From DASRYH01 sp035687245 (lineage in GTDB: Bacteria > Actinomycetota > Coriobacteriia > Anaerosomatales > PHET01), in assembly GCA_035687245.1 (NCBI GenBank), contig DASRYH010000050.1, forward strand, positions 1 to 64,000: a DNA stretch of 64,000 nt. Reading direction: 5' to 3'. Numbering within the stretch: position 1 is the stretch's first letter; each line of letters starts with the position of its first letter. Of this stretch, positions 26,592 through 35,166 are shown in pieces. The translations under genes and the position numbers were made by a program. The notes under the pieces were generated by a model. The model worked only from the letters and a program-made list of their open reading frames with translations, was not told the DNA's origin and ran no database searches.

Positions 26592-26839
26592 TCTCTCGCC
26601 TGCGGCTACGAATCCCGATCTGGGCGGCGCTCGCCATTCCGAGCGCCGCCTATCTCGTGCGCTCGATCCTGATACGTCACGGCGACTTCAGTGTCGACAG
26701 AGCAGACATCCTTGTGGTGTCGCTGGTCGTGTGCGCAGTAGCGGCAGTTGTCTGGATGCGACACAGAGCCGACGACGAAGCGGACGCGTCCGTCAAGGAC
26801 CCGTCCGCTTCGGAAGCGACCTCTGACTCTGACTCCTAG
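26588..26839 (+). CDS. Small two-helix membrane protein, unknown function
   Basis: An 83-residue protein. Its GTG start overlaps the stop of the DUF4349 gene (GTGA), so it is likely translationally coupled to it. It has two hydrophobic segments (IPIWAALAIPSAAYLVRSIL and ILVVSLVVCAVAAVVWM) and an acidic, Ser/Asp-rich C-terminus (DDEADASVKDPSASEA). I do not recognise a family. Its stop codon shares the palindrome CTAG with the stop of the convergent permease gene. Confidence 0.6.
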   Translation: MISRLRLRIPIWAALAIPSAAYLVRSILIRHGDFSVDRADILVVSLVVCAVAAVVWMRHRADDEADASVKDPSASEATSDSDS

Positions 26840-27816
26840 GCCTTCTTGCTGTAGGGCTTGCCGTCAGCTGCTGGGGCCACCGAACGCCCAACGACGCCTG
26901 CCAGCACAAGGACTGTCAGCAGGTAGGGCAGCATGAGGAAGAACTGCGGCGGAATCTTGATGACGTTTGAGAATATCTGCAGCTTGAGCTGCAGCGCGTC
27001 CGCGAAACCGAACAGCAGCGACGCAAGGTAGGCACCGCCGGGGATCCAGCGACCGAAGATCATGGCCGCAAGGGCGATGAAGCCACGCCCGTTCGTCATG
27101 TTCTCGGTGAAAGCACCCACCTGCTCGAGCGTTAGGTTCGCTCCAGCGAGGCCGGCCATGGCACCGGAGATCAGCACCGCCATCCACCTGCCCCGGTAGA
27201 CGTCGACGCCCACGGTGTCGGCCGCTCGCGGATGCTCACCGAGCGCACGAAGCCTCAGACCCCAGCGCGTCCGGTAGAGCGCCCACGTGAGGAAGACGGC
27301 CAGGAACATGCCCAAATAGACGAGCGGCGTGTAGCTCAGGAAGACCACGTCGATCCACGTCCACAGGGTGCCCATCGCGCCCTGACCGCCAGCAGGGAAG
27401 TCGAAGACTGGCTTGAGGCGCTCGACCGAGTCGGTGGTGCCGGGGTGCTTGAAGATCGTCTCCATCAGAAAGCCCGTCGCACCCAGTGCGAGAATGTTGA
27501 TGGCCGTGCCTGAGATCACCTGGTCGGCCTGCAAGTTCACAGATGCCCATGCATGGAGCGCGGAGAACATCGTGCCCCCCACGATCGCCGCGAACACACC
27601 GAGCCACGTCGCGAGTGCGACCGGCACGCCCCACCCGGGCGCGAGAAGCGTCACGGCTACGCCGAAGAACGCTGCCACGAGCATCAAGCCTTCCATGGCG
27701 ATGTTCACAACGCCGGAGCGCTCGCAGATCGTGGCGCCGATAGCCGCGAGGGCGATCGGTGTCGCAAGGCGTACCGCGGATGCGAACAGTTCGGGGGTGA
27801 AGACCTCGCTAAACAT
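26836..27816 (-). CDS. nupQ: Nucleoside/simple-sugar ABC transporter permease (NupQ-like)
   Basis: A 326-residue permease of the BPD_transp_2 family with about nine membrane segments. ATPIALAAIGATICERSGVVNIAMEG, ISGTAINILALGATGFL, LRALGEHPRAADTVGVDV and NMTNGRGFIALAAMIFGRW are typical of the second permease of BMP-type nucleoside importers (NupQ/YufQ). It overlaps the preceding permease gene by 8 bases and is last in the importer operon. The substrate is inferred to be nucleosides from family and the BMP lipoprotein; riboflavin or sugar transport is possible in this family. Confidence 0.88.
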   Translation of the reverse strand: MFSEVFTPELFASAVRLATPIALAAIGATICERSGVVNIAMEGLMLVAAFFGVAVTLLAPGWGVPVALATWLGVFAAIVGGTMFSALHAWASVNLQADQVISGTAINILALGATGFLMETIFKHPGTTDSVERLKPVFDFPAGGQGAMGTLWTWIDVVFLSYTPLVYLGMFLAVFLTWALYRTRWGLRLRALGEHPRAADTVGVDVYRGRWMAVLISGAMAGLAGANLTLEQVGAFTENMTNGRGFIALAAMIFGRWIPGGAYLASLLFGFADALQLKLQIFSNVIKIPPQFFLMLPYLLTVLVLAGVVGRSVAPAADGKPYSKKA

Positions 27817-28960
27817 TGGTCGCCCCCGTTCGGCGTGCCCGGGCTACGGCCCAGGTGACGATCGCCTCTGCGCCGACCAAGAAGATGATCGTGCCCTGAA
27901 TGATCGAGATCACCTTCTGCGAGACCGCCGCTTCGAGCTGCATCGTTCCGGCTCCCGCCGACAGTGCGCCGAACAGGATCGCCGCGGCGATGACTCCGAA
28001 GGGGTTCTTCTTGGCAAGCAGAGCGACCGCGATTCCCGTGAAACCGAAGCCCGCAGAGAACTGGTCGAACAGCCTCCAGTGAACGCCCATCACCTCCACC
28101 GCGCCTGCGAGACCGGCGAGCGCGCCGGAGGTGCAGAGCGACTTGATCGTGGTGGAGGCGATCGAGATTCCGCTGTTCTCAGCCGCGAAGGGGCTGAAGC
28201 CTACAGCGCGGGCCTCATAGCCCATCACCGTGTACTTCAGAATCCACCACACGACGAGCGCCGCAACGATGCCGATCAGAATGCCAACGTGCGCGCGGTT
28301 CGGCTGGATGAACCCGAATACGTCGGAGATGCGAGAGAGCCTGGCCTCAGGCGGCAGCTCCGGCGTCTGCGGGATCTGACCCTCGGCCTTGAACGGACCG
28401 GTAACGATCCACGAGACGAGGTAGCGTCCGATGTAGGAGAACATCATCGTCGTAATGACCTCATGGGCGCCGATCTTCGCCTTCATGAGCGCTGGAATGA
28501 AGGCCCACGCCGCACCGGCGAGCGCGGCGCACAGGAGCGCGATGGGGGCCGCTACGAACCACGGCGTCCCAGCGAGCTGGTAACCGAAGAATGCAGCGGC
28601 AAGGCCGCCCATGAAGAGCTGGCCTTCGGCACCGATGTTGAACAGGCCGGCTCGGAAGCCGTATGCGAGCGCAAGACCCGTGAAGACCAGCGGCGTCGCT
28701 TTTAGCAGCGTCTCGCCGATCTGGCGGGTCCCCCCGAACGCTCCCGAGAACATTGCGAGATACGCCTGGACCGGGCTCTTGCCCGCCGCAAGGATGACCA
28801 CGGAGCCCAGCAGCATCGCGATAGCAATCGAGAGAAACGGGGTGGCGATGCTGATGGCGCGCTTGATCCGCTCCTGCTCCAGCGCGAACCGGCGCTCCTC
28901 GCTCTCGCGCTGAGCGACGCTTGCTTGGACCTCTTGGTCTTGGCGTGGGGTCTCAGACAT
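27809..28960 (-). CDS. nupP: Nucleoside/simple-sugar ABC transporter permease (NupP-like)
   Basis: A protein of about 383 residues and roughly ten membrane helices, with an unusual charged N-terminus (about 35 residues: DQEVQASVAQRESEERR). PLVFTGLALAYGFRAGLFNIGAEGQ, VITTMMFSYIGRYLVSWIV, RAVGFSPFAAENSGI and AVEVMGVHWRLFDQFSAGFGFTG match NupP/YufP. The ATG at 28960 has GGAGGGG four bases upstream and overlaps the ATPase gene by 8 bases. It works with NupQ as the heterodimeric channel. Confidence 0.88.
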   Translation of the reverse strand: MSETPRQDQEVQASVAQRESEERRFALEQERIKRAISIATPFLSIAIAMLLGSVVILAAGKSPVQAYLAMFSGAFGGTRQIGETLLKATPLVFTGLALAYGFRAGLFNIGAEGQLFMGGLAAAFFGYQLAGTPWFVAAPIALLCAALAGAAWAFIPALMKAKIGAHEVITTMMFSYIGRYLVSWIVTGPFKAEGQIPQTPELPPEARLSRISDVFGFIQPNRAHVGILIGIVAALVVWWILKYTVMGYEARAVGFSPFAAENSGISIASTTIKSLCTSGALAGLAGAVEVMGVHWRLFDQFSAGFGFTGIAVALLAKKNPFGVIAAAILFGALSAGAGTMQLEAAVSQKVISIIQGTIIFLVGAEAIVTWAVARARRTGATNV

Positions 28961-30566
28961 GGGACCCCTCCGCAACCTCGGACGCTGAATCGGCCATCTT
29001 GTCGCCCTTGCCTCCGGTCATGTAGTAGCCGAGCTGCTCCTCGGTCACTGCGCCTCCCTCGAACTCAGCGGCGATCCGGCCTTCGTATACGACGAGGATC
29101 CTGTCCGATAGCGACATGACCTCTTCGAGCTCCATGCTCACGAGCAGTACCGCCTTACCCGCGTCGCGTTCGGCGAGTATCTGACGATGGACGAACTCGA
29201 TGGCGCCGACGTCCAGACCGCGCGTCGGCTGAGCGGCAATGAGCAGGTTCGGGTCGCGCCCCAGTTCGCGCGCGAGCACGAGCTTCTGCTGGTTGCCGCC
29301 CGACAGGTTGGCGGCCGCGACGTGAGCGGATGGTGTTCGCACGTCGTAGGCCGCTATGCGCTCTGCTGCTATCCGCTCGAGATACTTGCGATCGAGGATG
29401 CCGGCCTTTGAGAACGGCGGGCGGCGATGATCCCCGAGGGCAAGGTTCTCGACCAGATCGAAGTCGAGCACCAGACCGCGCCTGTGCCTGTCTTCCGGGA
29501 CGTGACTGACGCCATGAGCGATCGTGGCGCGCGTGCTGGCGTGCGTGATATCTGAACCGCGCAGCCGAACGGTGCCCCCGACAGGACGCCGAAGTCCCAT
29601 GATCGCCTCAACGATCTCGCGTTGCCCGTTGCCATCAACGCCGGCGATACCGACGATCTCTCCACCGCGGACTTGGAAGCTCACCTCACGGACCGCCTCA
29701 AGCTTGCGGTCGTCGAGCACCTTGAGGCCGTCGACCTCGAGCACGACCTCCTTTGGCGAAGACGGCGCCTTGTCGACGCGCAGTACAACCTCGCGTCCCA
29801 CCATCATCTTCGCTAGTGACTCTTCGCTGCACTCGCTCGGTGTTGTCTCGCCCACCACGCGTCCAAGGCGCATGACGACGATGCGGTCGGCAAAGGCCAT
29901 GACCTCGTCGAGCTTGTGGGTGATGATCACGACCGCAAGTCCTTCGGAGACGAGACCGCGAACGATCTCGAAGAGCTCGCGCACCTCTTGCGGCGTGAGC
30001 ACCGCGGTCGGCTCGTCGAGGATGAGGATGCGGGCGTCGCGGTAGAGCGCCTTGAGGATTTCGACTCGCTGCTGCCTGCCGACTGAGAGGTCCATGACGC
30101 GCGCGTCCGGGTCGACCTTGAGGCCGTAGCGTTCGGAGAGCTCCACCACGCGCTTGCGCGCCGCAGCGCGATCGATGACGCCACCAACGCCGGTGGTCGG
30201 CTCTCCGCCCAAGACGATGTTCTCGGTGACCGTGAGCGGTTCGACGAGCATGAAGTGCTGGTGAACCATGCCGATGCGTAGCGCGATGGCGTCAGCCGGA
30301 CCAACGATCGAGACGGGCTGACCGTCGACGAGGATCTCTCCTTCGTCCTTGCCGAGAAGGCCGTAGGCGACATTCATCAGCGTGGACTTGCCCGCGCCGT
30401 TCTCCCCAAGCAGCGCGACGACCTCGCCGGCCCCTACCGCGACCGAGACGTCATCGTTTGCCAGTACTCCGGGAAAGCGCTTGGTAATGCGACGAAGTTC
30501 CAGGGCGATGGTGCGCCCGTGGGGTACAGACGGCGCCGGGCACGCGGCGACCGGTTCATCGGCCAT
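28953..30566 (-). CDS. nupO: Nucleoside ABC transporter ATPase with two ABC domains (NupO-like)
   Basis: A protein of about 537 residues containing two ABC domains. The first has Walker A LLGENGAGKSTLMNV, signature DLSVGRQQRVEILK and Walker B RILILDEPTAVLTPQEV. The second has a degenerate P-loop (GIAGVDGNGQREIVE), signature LSGGNQQKLVLARELGRDPN and AAQPTRGLDVGA in place of canonical Walker B. This asymmetric layout is usual for the ribose/BMP class. The ATG at 30566 has GGGGG five bases upstream. A hairpin separates it from bmpA. Confidence 0.92.
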   Translation of the reverse strand: MADEPVAACPAPSVPHGRTIALELRRITKRFPGVLANDDVSVAVGAGEVVALLGENGAGKSTLMNVAYGLLGKDEGEILVDGQPVSIVGPADAIALRIGMVHQHFMLVEPLTVTENIVLGGEPTTGVGGVIDRAAARKRVVELSERYGLKVDPDARVMDLSVGRQQRVEILKALYRDARILILDEPTAVLTPQEVRELFEIVRGLVSEGLAVVIITHKLDEVMAFADRIVVMRLGRVVGETTPSECSEESLAKMMVGREVVLRVDKAPSSPKEVVLEVDGLKVLDDRKLEAVREVSFQVRGGEIVGIAGVDGNGQREIVEAIMGLRRPVGGTVRLRGSDITHASTRATIAHGVSHVPEDRHRRGLVLDFDLVENLALGDHRRPPFSKAGILDRKYLERIAAERIAAYDVRTPSAHVAAANLSGGNQQKLVLARELGRDPNLLIAAQPTRGLDVGAIEFVHRQILAERDAGKAVLLVSMELEEVMSLSDRILVVYEGRIAAEFEGGAVTEEQLGYYMTGGKGDKMADSASEVAEGSHV

Positions 30567-30591
30567 GGAGACCCCCGTCATGGAAGCGGTG

Positions 30592-30621
30592 CGGGGCGGA
30601 CGCGCGATGGCGCCCGCCCCG
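30592..30621 (-). terminator. GC-rich hairpin between bmpA and nupO
   Basis: CGGGGCGG pairs with CCGCCCCG, with GCGC/GCGC pairing inside, 16 bases after the bmpA stop. There is no U-run, so it may be an mRNA-stabilising or partial-attenuation hairpin that keeps the binding protein more abundant than the transporter. Confidence 0.5.
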
Positions 30622-30637
30622 ACAACCGAATTCGGAC

Positions 30638-31714
30638 CTACTTGTCAGGGACGACAACCGCACCGGACTTGATATCGTCCGACGCCTTCGTCACTGCGTC
30701 CTTGATCTCCTGCGGCATCTTGCTGTCCCAGTCGTGGAACTCCGCGAGACCAACGCCGTCTTCGGCGAGACCGAAGACCTTGTTCTCTCCACCCTTCAGG
30801 GTGCCGTCAACGGCAGCCTGAACGGTCTGGAACACAGCGTTGTCAACGCGCTTGACGGCCGAGGTGACGATGGTGTCGCCCGGGTCGGTAAGCGTGTTGT
30901 ACTGGTCGGCGTCGACGCCGATGAACAGTGCCTTGTTGTCCTTGCACGCGCTGAACGAGCCGTTACCGGTCTGGCCAGCGGCGGCGAAGATGATGTCAGC
31001 GCCACCCTCGATCATGGCCTTGGCGGCTTCGGCGCCCTTCTGCTGATCCGTGAAGGTACCGGTGTAGACGCTCTTGACCTCGATCTTCGGGTCGACCGAC
31101 TTGGCGCCGGCCTCGAAGCCGATCTTGAAGCGCTGGACGGCCGGGATTTCCATGCCGCCGACGAAGCCGATGACCTTCTTGTCGTTGATGCGAGGGTCGG
31201 CGTCGGTCTTGGTGGTGAGCATGCCTGCCACGACACCAGCGAGATAAGCGGCTTCCTGCTCCTTGAAGTTAAGGCCGAGCGTGTTGGCCTCAGGCTTCTC
31301 GAAGTTGATATCGATGCCACCAAACACGACGTCCGAATTCTGCGGCGCAACCTTGACGACCGTGTCGGTCATCAGGAAGCCAACGGCGAAGATCGGGTTG
31401 TAGCCGGCAGTTGCAAGCTGGGTGATGTTGCTCTCGTAGTCCGTCGGCTCCTTGGACTCGAGAACCTGGATCTCCACGCCCAGCTCCTTCTCGGCGCGCT
31501 GCAGACCCGCGTACGAGAGGTCGTTGAACGACTTGTCGCCCAGACCGCCGACGTCGGTGACCATTGCGGCCTTCACGTCGGTCTTGGGGGTCTCAGCGGC
31601 GGGGGTCTCGGTCGCAGGCTTCTCGGCCGCAGGCTTCGAACAGCCAACCGCCAACGTTGCGACCAACGCGATTGCGAGCAGGAGTGCTGTGATCTTGCCG
31701 AACTTCGATCTCAC
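30638..31714 (-). CDS. bmpA: BMP-family nucleoside-binding lipoprotein
   Basis: A 358-residue lipoprotein. The signal peptide is KITALLLAIALVATLAVGC with the lipidated Cys, followed by a Pro/Ala/Glu-rich linker. The BMP fold then has MVTDVGGLGDKSFNDLSYAG, FAVGFLMTDTVVKVAPQN, FGGIDINFE, KVIGFVGGMEIPAVQRFKIG and IIFAAAGQTGNGSFSACKD, and GVDADQYNTL near the end. Members bind purine nucleosides and feed NupOPQ transporters. The GTG start has GGAGGGAG upstream. It is first in the importer operon. Confidence 0.92.
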   Translation of the reverse strand: MRSKFGKITALLLAIALVATLAVGCSKPAAEKPATETPAAETPKTDVKAAMVTDVGGLGDKSFNDLSYAGLQRAEKELGVEIQVLESKEPTDYESNITQLATAGYNPIFAVGFLMTDTVVKVAPQNSDVVFGGIDINFEKPEANTLGLNFKEQEAAYLAGVVAGMLTTKTDADPRINDKKVIGFVGGMEIPAVQRFKIGFEAGAKSVDPKIEVKSVYTGTFTDQQKGAEAAKAMIEGGADIIFAAAGQTGNGSFSACKDNKALFIGVDADQYNTLTDPGDTIVTSAVKRVDNAVFQTVQAAVDGTLKGGENKVFGLAEDGVGLAEFHDWDSKMPQEIKDAVTKASDDIKSGAVVVPDK

Positions 31715-31756
31715 GTGGATCTCCCTCCTCTATTCACGGAACGTCCCTTCGCATCC

Positions 31757-31762
31757 ATTCTA
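31757..31762 (-). promoter_or_regulatory. Candidate -10 of the bmpA promoter
   Basis: TAGAAT on the minus strand lies 42 bases before the bmpA GTG. No good -35 is seen at 16-18 bases. The same hexamer serves the strong promoter at 25246-25274. Confidence 0.4.
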
Positions 31763-31810
31763 GCGGAAACCGAGGCCGTTCCTCCGACAAACCACGCACC
31801 TGCGAGGCCC

Positions 31811-32716
31811 TTATCGCAGGCGCGCGCGAGGGTGCGTACTAACATATTCTTCCCGTACGTGACGCATATCCACGTGCGTATAGACCTGAGTCGTCGAAAT
31901 ATCCGAATGCCCCAGCATCTCCTGCAGCGCGCGCAGGTCAGCACCGCCCTCTAGCAGGTGCGTCGCGAACGAGTGCCGCAGCGTGTGAGGGTGCAGCCTT
32001 TCAATGCCCACGCGCTGCCCGTAGGTGCGAACAAGCGTGAACACGGACTGCCGTGAGATTCGGTTGCCGCGTGTGCTGAGAAAGACGGCCGATGCGGCCT
32101 GCGAGACGCTGCGGGCCTGCCGAAGGTGCGGCCTCCCCTGCTTGATGTAGGCGTCAAGCGCGTGCTGCGCCATGCCTGCAACAGGCACGAGCCTCTCCTT
32201 GCTGCCCTTCCCGAAGACGCGGATGAGGCCCTCTGAGAGGTTGAGGTCGAGCGTATCGAGTCCTACAAGCTCGCTCACGCGCATCCCGCAGCCATAGAGT
32301 GTCTCGACAATGGCCCGGTCACGCAGGCCGACCGGGCCATCAGGGAAGCGCTGCGACAGCAACCGGTCCGCGTCGTCGATCGAGATGACATCAGGCAGGC
32401 GCTCAGGCACCTTCGGCAGTGGCAGGCGCGCGCTCGGGTGGTTGCGGGTGATGCCCTCGCGCACGAGGAACTTGTGAAAGCCTTTGATCGCAGAGACTTT
32501 GCGCTCGACGGAGCTCGGCGCCAGCCCCGACGCATGCAGCGAGGCGACGAAGTCGGTGATGTCGTCGCGGGTCACGGCGTCCGGATTGGCGCGGCCGCGG
32601 GCCTCGAGGAATGCGACGTAGGCGTCAAGATCGCGCCGGTAAGCAGCGATCGTATTGGGCGACGAGCCGCGTTCGACTGTCAGGTGACCAAGGTATTCGG
32701 CGATGAGACTGTTCAC
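31811..32716 (-). CDS. xerD: Site-specific tyrosine recombinase XerC/XerD
   Basis: A recombinase of about 301 residues with the N-terminal SAM-like core-binding domain (IAEYLGHLTVERGSSPNTIAAY). The catalytic domain has every active-site residue: Arg in CGMRVSELVGLD, Lys in FGKGSKERLVPV, His-x-x-Arg in LHPHTLRHSFATHLLEGG, and the final His and Tyr in MLGHSDISTTQVYTHV. It resolves chromosome dimers at dif; XerD is likelier than XerC but the two cannot be separated here. The GTG at 32716 follows a TATACT (32728-32723) by only 6 bases, suggesting a leaderless message. Its tail lies 96 bases before bmpA. Confidence 0.9.
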   Translation of the reverse strand: MNSLIAEYLGHLTVERGSSPNTIAAYRRDLDAYVAFLEARGRANPDAVTRDDITDFVASLHASGLAPSSVERKVSAIKGFHKFLVREGITRNHPSARLPLPKVPERLPDVISIDDADRLLSQRFPDGPVGLRDRAIVETLYGCGMRVSELVGLDTLDLNLSEGLIRVFGKGSKERLVPVAGMAQHALDAYIKQGRPHLRQARSVSQAASAVFLSTRGNRISRQSVFTLVRTYGQRVGIERLHPHTLRHSFATHLLEGGADLRALQEMLGHSDISTTQVYTHVDMRHVREEYVSTHPRARLR

Positions 32717-32735
32717 GGTCTCAGTATAGAGGCAG

Positions 32736-32763
32736 CGAGGCCGCCCCAAATGGGGCGGCCTCG
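32736..32763 (-). terminator. Intrinsic terminator after alanine dehydrogenase
   Basis: A perfect 12-bp stem (CGAGGCCGCCCC/GGGGCGGCCTCG) with a 4-base loop lies 27 bases after the ald stop. The U-run is lacking on the minus strand. It sits immediately upstream of the xerD -10. Confidence 0.7.
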
Positions 32764-32790
32764 CGTGTTCTCGCTATCTGTGCAGGCTTC

Positions 32791-33906
32791 TTACGCGAGG
32801 AACTGCTCGAGAGGCGTGTAGTCGAGGCCGTGGACCTCGGCGACCTCCTTGTAGGTGACCTTGCCGTCGATGACGTTGGCACCCTTGGCGAGCGCTGCGT
32901 CGTCGGCGAGAGCCTGCTTCCAGCCCTTGTCGGCGATGGCCAGACCGTAGCGCAAAGTAGCGTTGGTAAGCGCCATCGTCGAGGTGTTGGGAACGGCGCC
33001 CGGCATGTTGGCGACACCGTAGTGCAGAACGTCGTCGACGAAGTAGATCGGGTCCGCGTGCGTCGTGGCGTGCGTGGTTTCGATGCAGCCACCCTGGTCG
33101 ACAGAGACGTCGACGAGCACGGCGCCCCTCTTCATGGTGGGGAGCATGTCCTTGGTGACCAGGAACGGCGTCTTGGCACCCGGCAGCAGCACGGCACCGA
33201 TGACGAGGTCTGCGGTCTTCACGGCCTCGCGGACGTTGTGCTTGCTCGAGTACATCGTCGTGATCCGGTTGCCCCAGATCTCATCGAGGTAGCGCAGGCG
33301 GTCGAGGTTGACGTCGGCGATCGTCACGCGAGCGCCCATGCCCATCGCAACGTAGGCGGCGTTGGTACCGACCACGCCGCCACCGAGAACGAGGACGTTG
33401 GCGGGAGCGACACCAGGAACGCCACCCATCAAAACGCCACGGCCACCGTTCGGCTTCTGAAGGTAGGCAGCGCCCACCTGCGAGGCCATGCGGCCGGCGA
33501 CCTCGGACATCGGAGCCAGCAGCGGAAGGCTGTGGTTCGGCAACTCGACCGTCTCGTAGGCGATGCAGACCGCGCCCGAGCCGATGAGACCCATCGTCTG
33601 CTCGTAGTCGGGAGCGAGGTGCAGATAGGTGTAGAGGATCTGGCCGGGGCGCAGGCGAGCGATCTCAACGGCCTGCGGCTCCTTGACCTTCACGATCATC
33701 TCAGCCGAAGCAAAGACCTCGTCGGCCGTGTCGACCATCTTCGCGCCGGCGCCGACGTATTCGGCATCCGTGAACGAAGAGCCTTCGCCAGCGGCCTTCT
33801 CGACCAGAACGCTGTGGCCATGGGCCACGAACTCGGCGACGCCGGCCGGCGTCATGCCGACACGAAACTCGTTGTTCTTGATCTCCTTGGGTACTCCGAC
33901 GATCAC
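32791..33906 (-). CDS. ald: Alanine dehydrogenase
   Basis: A 371-residue enzyme, the standard length, interconverting L-alanine and pyruvate plus ammonium with NAD. GVPKEIKNNEFRVGMTPAGV, VKEPQAVEIARLRPGQILYTYLHLA, VAPANVLVLGGGVVGTNAAY (NAD-binding), DVSVDQGGCIETTHATTHAD and YGVANMPGAVPNTSTMALTN are characteristic. The GTG at 33906 has GGGAG seven bases upstream; the longer reading from 34032 encodes an unrelated Arg-rich leader. It has its own promoter and terminator, so it is monocistronic. Confidence 0.96.
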   Translation of the reverse strand: MIVGVPKEIKNNEFRVGMTPAGVAEFVAHGHSVLVEKAAGEGSSFTDAEYVGAGAKMVDTADEVFASAEMIVKVKEPQAVEIARLRPGQILYTYLHLAPDYEQTMGLIGSGAVCIAYETVELPNHSLPLLAPMSEVAGRMASQVGAAYLQKPNGGRGVLMGGVPGVAPANVLVLGGGVVGTNAAYVAMGMGARVTIADVNLDRLRYLDEIWGNRITTMYSSKHNVREAVKTADLVIGAVLLPGAKTPFLVTKDMLPTMKRGAVLVDVSVDQGGCIETTHATTHADPIYFVDDVLHYGVANMPGAVPNTSTMALTNATLRYGLAIADKGWKQALADDAALAKGANVIDGKVTYKEVAEVHGLDYTPLEQFLA

Positions 33907-34004
33907 CTTTCGGCTCCCTTCGTGCGCGCCTCTCGCGGCGCGGTCGGGTCTCGACTGCCGCCCTGTCGATATGCAGGGGCGGCGACTGCTTGCAAACCTC
34001 TGAC

Positions 34005-34032
34005 AGTGTACCGCCCTGAATGGGGTGCGCAA
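34005..34032 (-). promoter_or_regulatory. Promoter of ald
   Basis: TTGCGC at 34032-34027 and TACACT at 34010-34005 are separated by 16 bases on the minus strand. The predicted leader is about 90 bases before the GTG at 33906. Confidence 0.6.
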
Positions 34033-34089
34033 TGCCCGAAATGCATGGTCTCAATCGCGTATTGCATAAGAAAACGCCGATTTGAGCAC

Positions 34090-35166
34090 CTAGGGGTGTA
34101 TGCGAGATGCAATCTCTCCGGCGGCGAAGGCGGCCGCGAAGAAGGCCGGGTCGTCGGCCGATCCACGTCCCATAGTGGTCACGCGAACCCCCTGCATCGG
34201 CGGTGCATCGACCGTACCCTCAGGCGAGGTGACCAGTGTATGTCTCGCCTCGACGCCCGCCTTGAGAAGACCTTCGGCTATGGCATCGGAATATTCTGCT
34301 GAAAGAGTGGGAACCGCCACAATGGCAGGCGCGAGAGCGACCTTGGTGAGCGCGGCCAGCGTGTGGTGGCTGACTCCGCGGTGGCGCTCGCGCGCATCGG
34401 CGAACGAGACACGCAGGCAGGCGACGGGCTGTCCGCCCAACGAAGCGACCGCATTGATCGCCTCACCTTGCGCGACACCACCGTGTCCGAAGGGCGTCGA
34501 TGTTCCCGCAACGCCCGGACCGATGGCGACGATCGCGACGTCAGCTCCGGCAACGTGCCGAGCGGCAAGTAGACCCGAGTGCAGGTTCACGGCTTCAAGC
34601 TCCCCGCCGAACGCCTGCCCACACGTGATCGTGGTATCGATGAGGCTCGCTGCGCAAGACGCGACGATCACCTCAGAGAGTGCGAGGGGCAACGCCGCAC
34701 CGTCAGTCGCGCAGTAGGCAACGCGCGCGTCGGGGCGTGCTCGCTTGACGGCAGCGGCGACGAGAGGCACTTGGCTGTGAAGCCCGCAGCAGACGACGGG
34801 CATCCCGTCGAGGGAGTCCGCTGCGGCCATGATCTCGTGTGAAGGTGACTCCGGCGCCTCGACAGCCATGACGTCGAGCTGCAACGGCGTGTAGCGCAGC
34901 TTCATGATGTGCCCACCGCTGGGAGCGTCGAGCGCGATGCCATCACTCCCCTGCCGCGCCACGACGAAGTGGCTGCCACCGGTGCCGAGTCCGAGCTCGA
35001 CCGCCGTGGTGTTGAGCAGCACACGGTCGCCTTCGGCGCAGATACCGGCCAAAGCAGGGTAGTTGAGCGCGGTTCCCGCCTCGCCCGTATCCAACTCGAC
35101 GGTGAGCTTCTGCAGATCATCACGCGCCGAATCGACCGCGACGACCGTGCCCCAAACGAGCTTCAC
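34090..35166 (-). CDS. DUF3866 family protein
   Basis: A 358-residue protein of the DUF3866 family, mainly seen in actinobacteria and Firmicutes. It begins with a small beta domain (LVWGTVVAVDSARDDLQKLTVEL, GDRVLLNTTAVELGLGTGGSHFVVA), then alternating helix-strand segments with glycine-rich turns (GVAGTSTPFGHGGVAQGEAINAV, VSHHTLAALTKVAL) and a C-terminal VTTMGRGSADDPAFFAAAFAAG. The function is unknown. Its GTG start overlaps the stop of the upstream M20 peptidase gene by 4 bases, so the two are co-translated and may share a pathway. Confidence 0.85.
   Translation of the reverse strand: MKLVWGTVVAVDSARDDLQKLTVELDTGEAGTALNYPALAGICAEGDRVLLNTTAVELGLGTGGSHFVVARQGSDGIALDAPSGGHIMKLRYTPLQLDVMAVEAPESPSHEIMAAADSLDGMPVVCCGLHSQVPLVAAAVKRARPDARVAYCATDGAALPLALSEVIVASCAASLIDTTITCGQAFGGELEAVNLHSGLLAARHVAGADVAIVAIGPGVAGTSTPFGHGGVAQGEAINAVASLGGQPVACLRVSFADARERHRGVSHHTLAALTKVALAPAIVAVPTLSAEYSDAIAEGLLKAGVEARHTLVTSPEGTVDAPPMQGVRVTTMGRGSADDPAFFAAAFAAGEIASRIHP

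Noticed and set aside
27413..28705. A 430-codon plus-strand frame opposite the importer permease genes
   Set aside because: Shadow of two intact permeases, with no recognisable domain.
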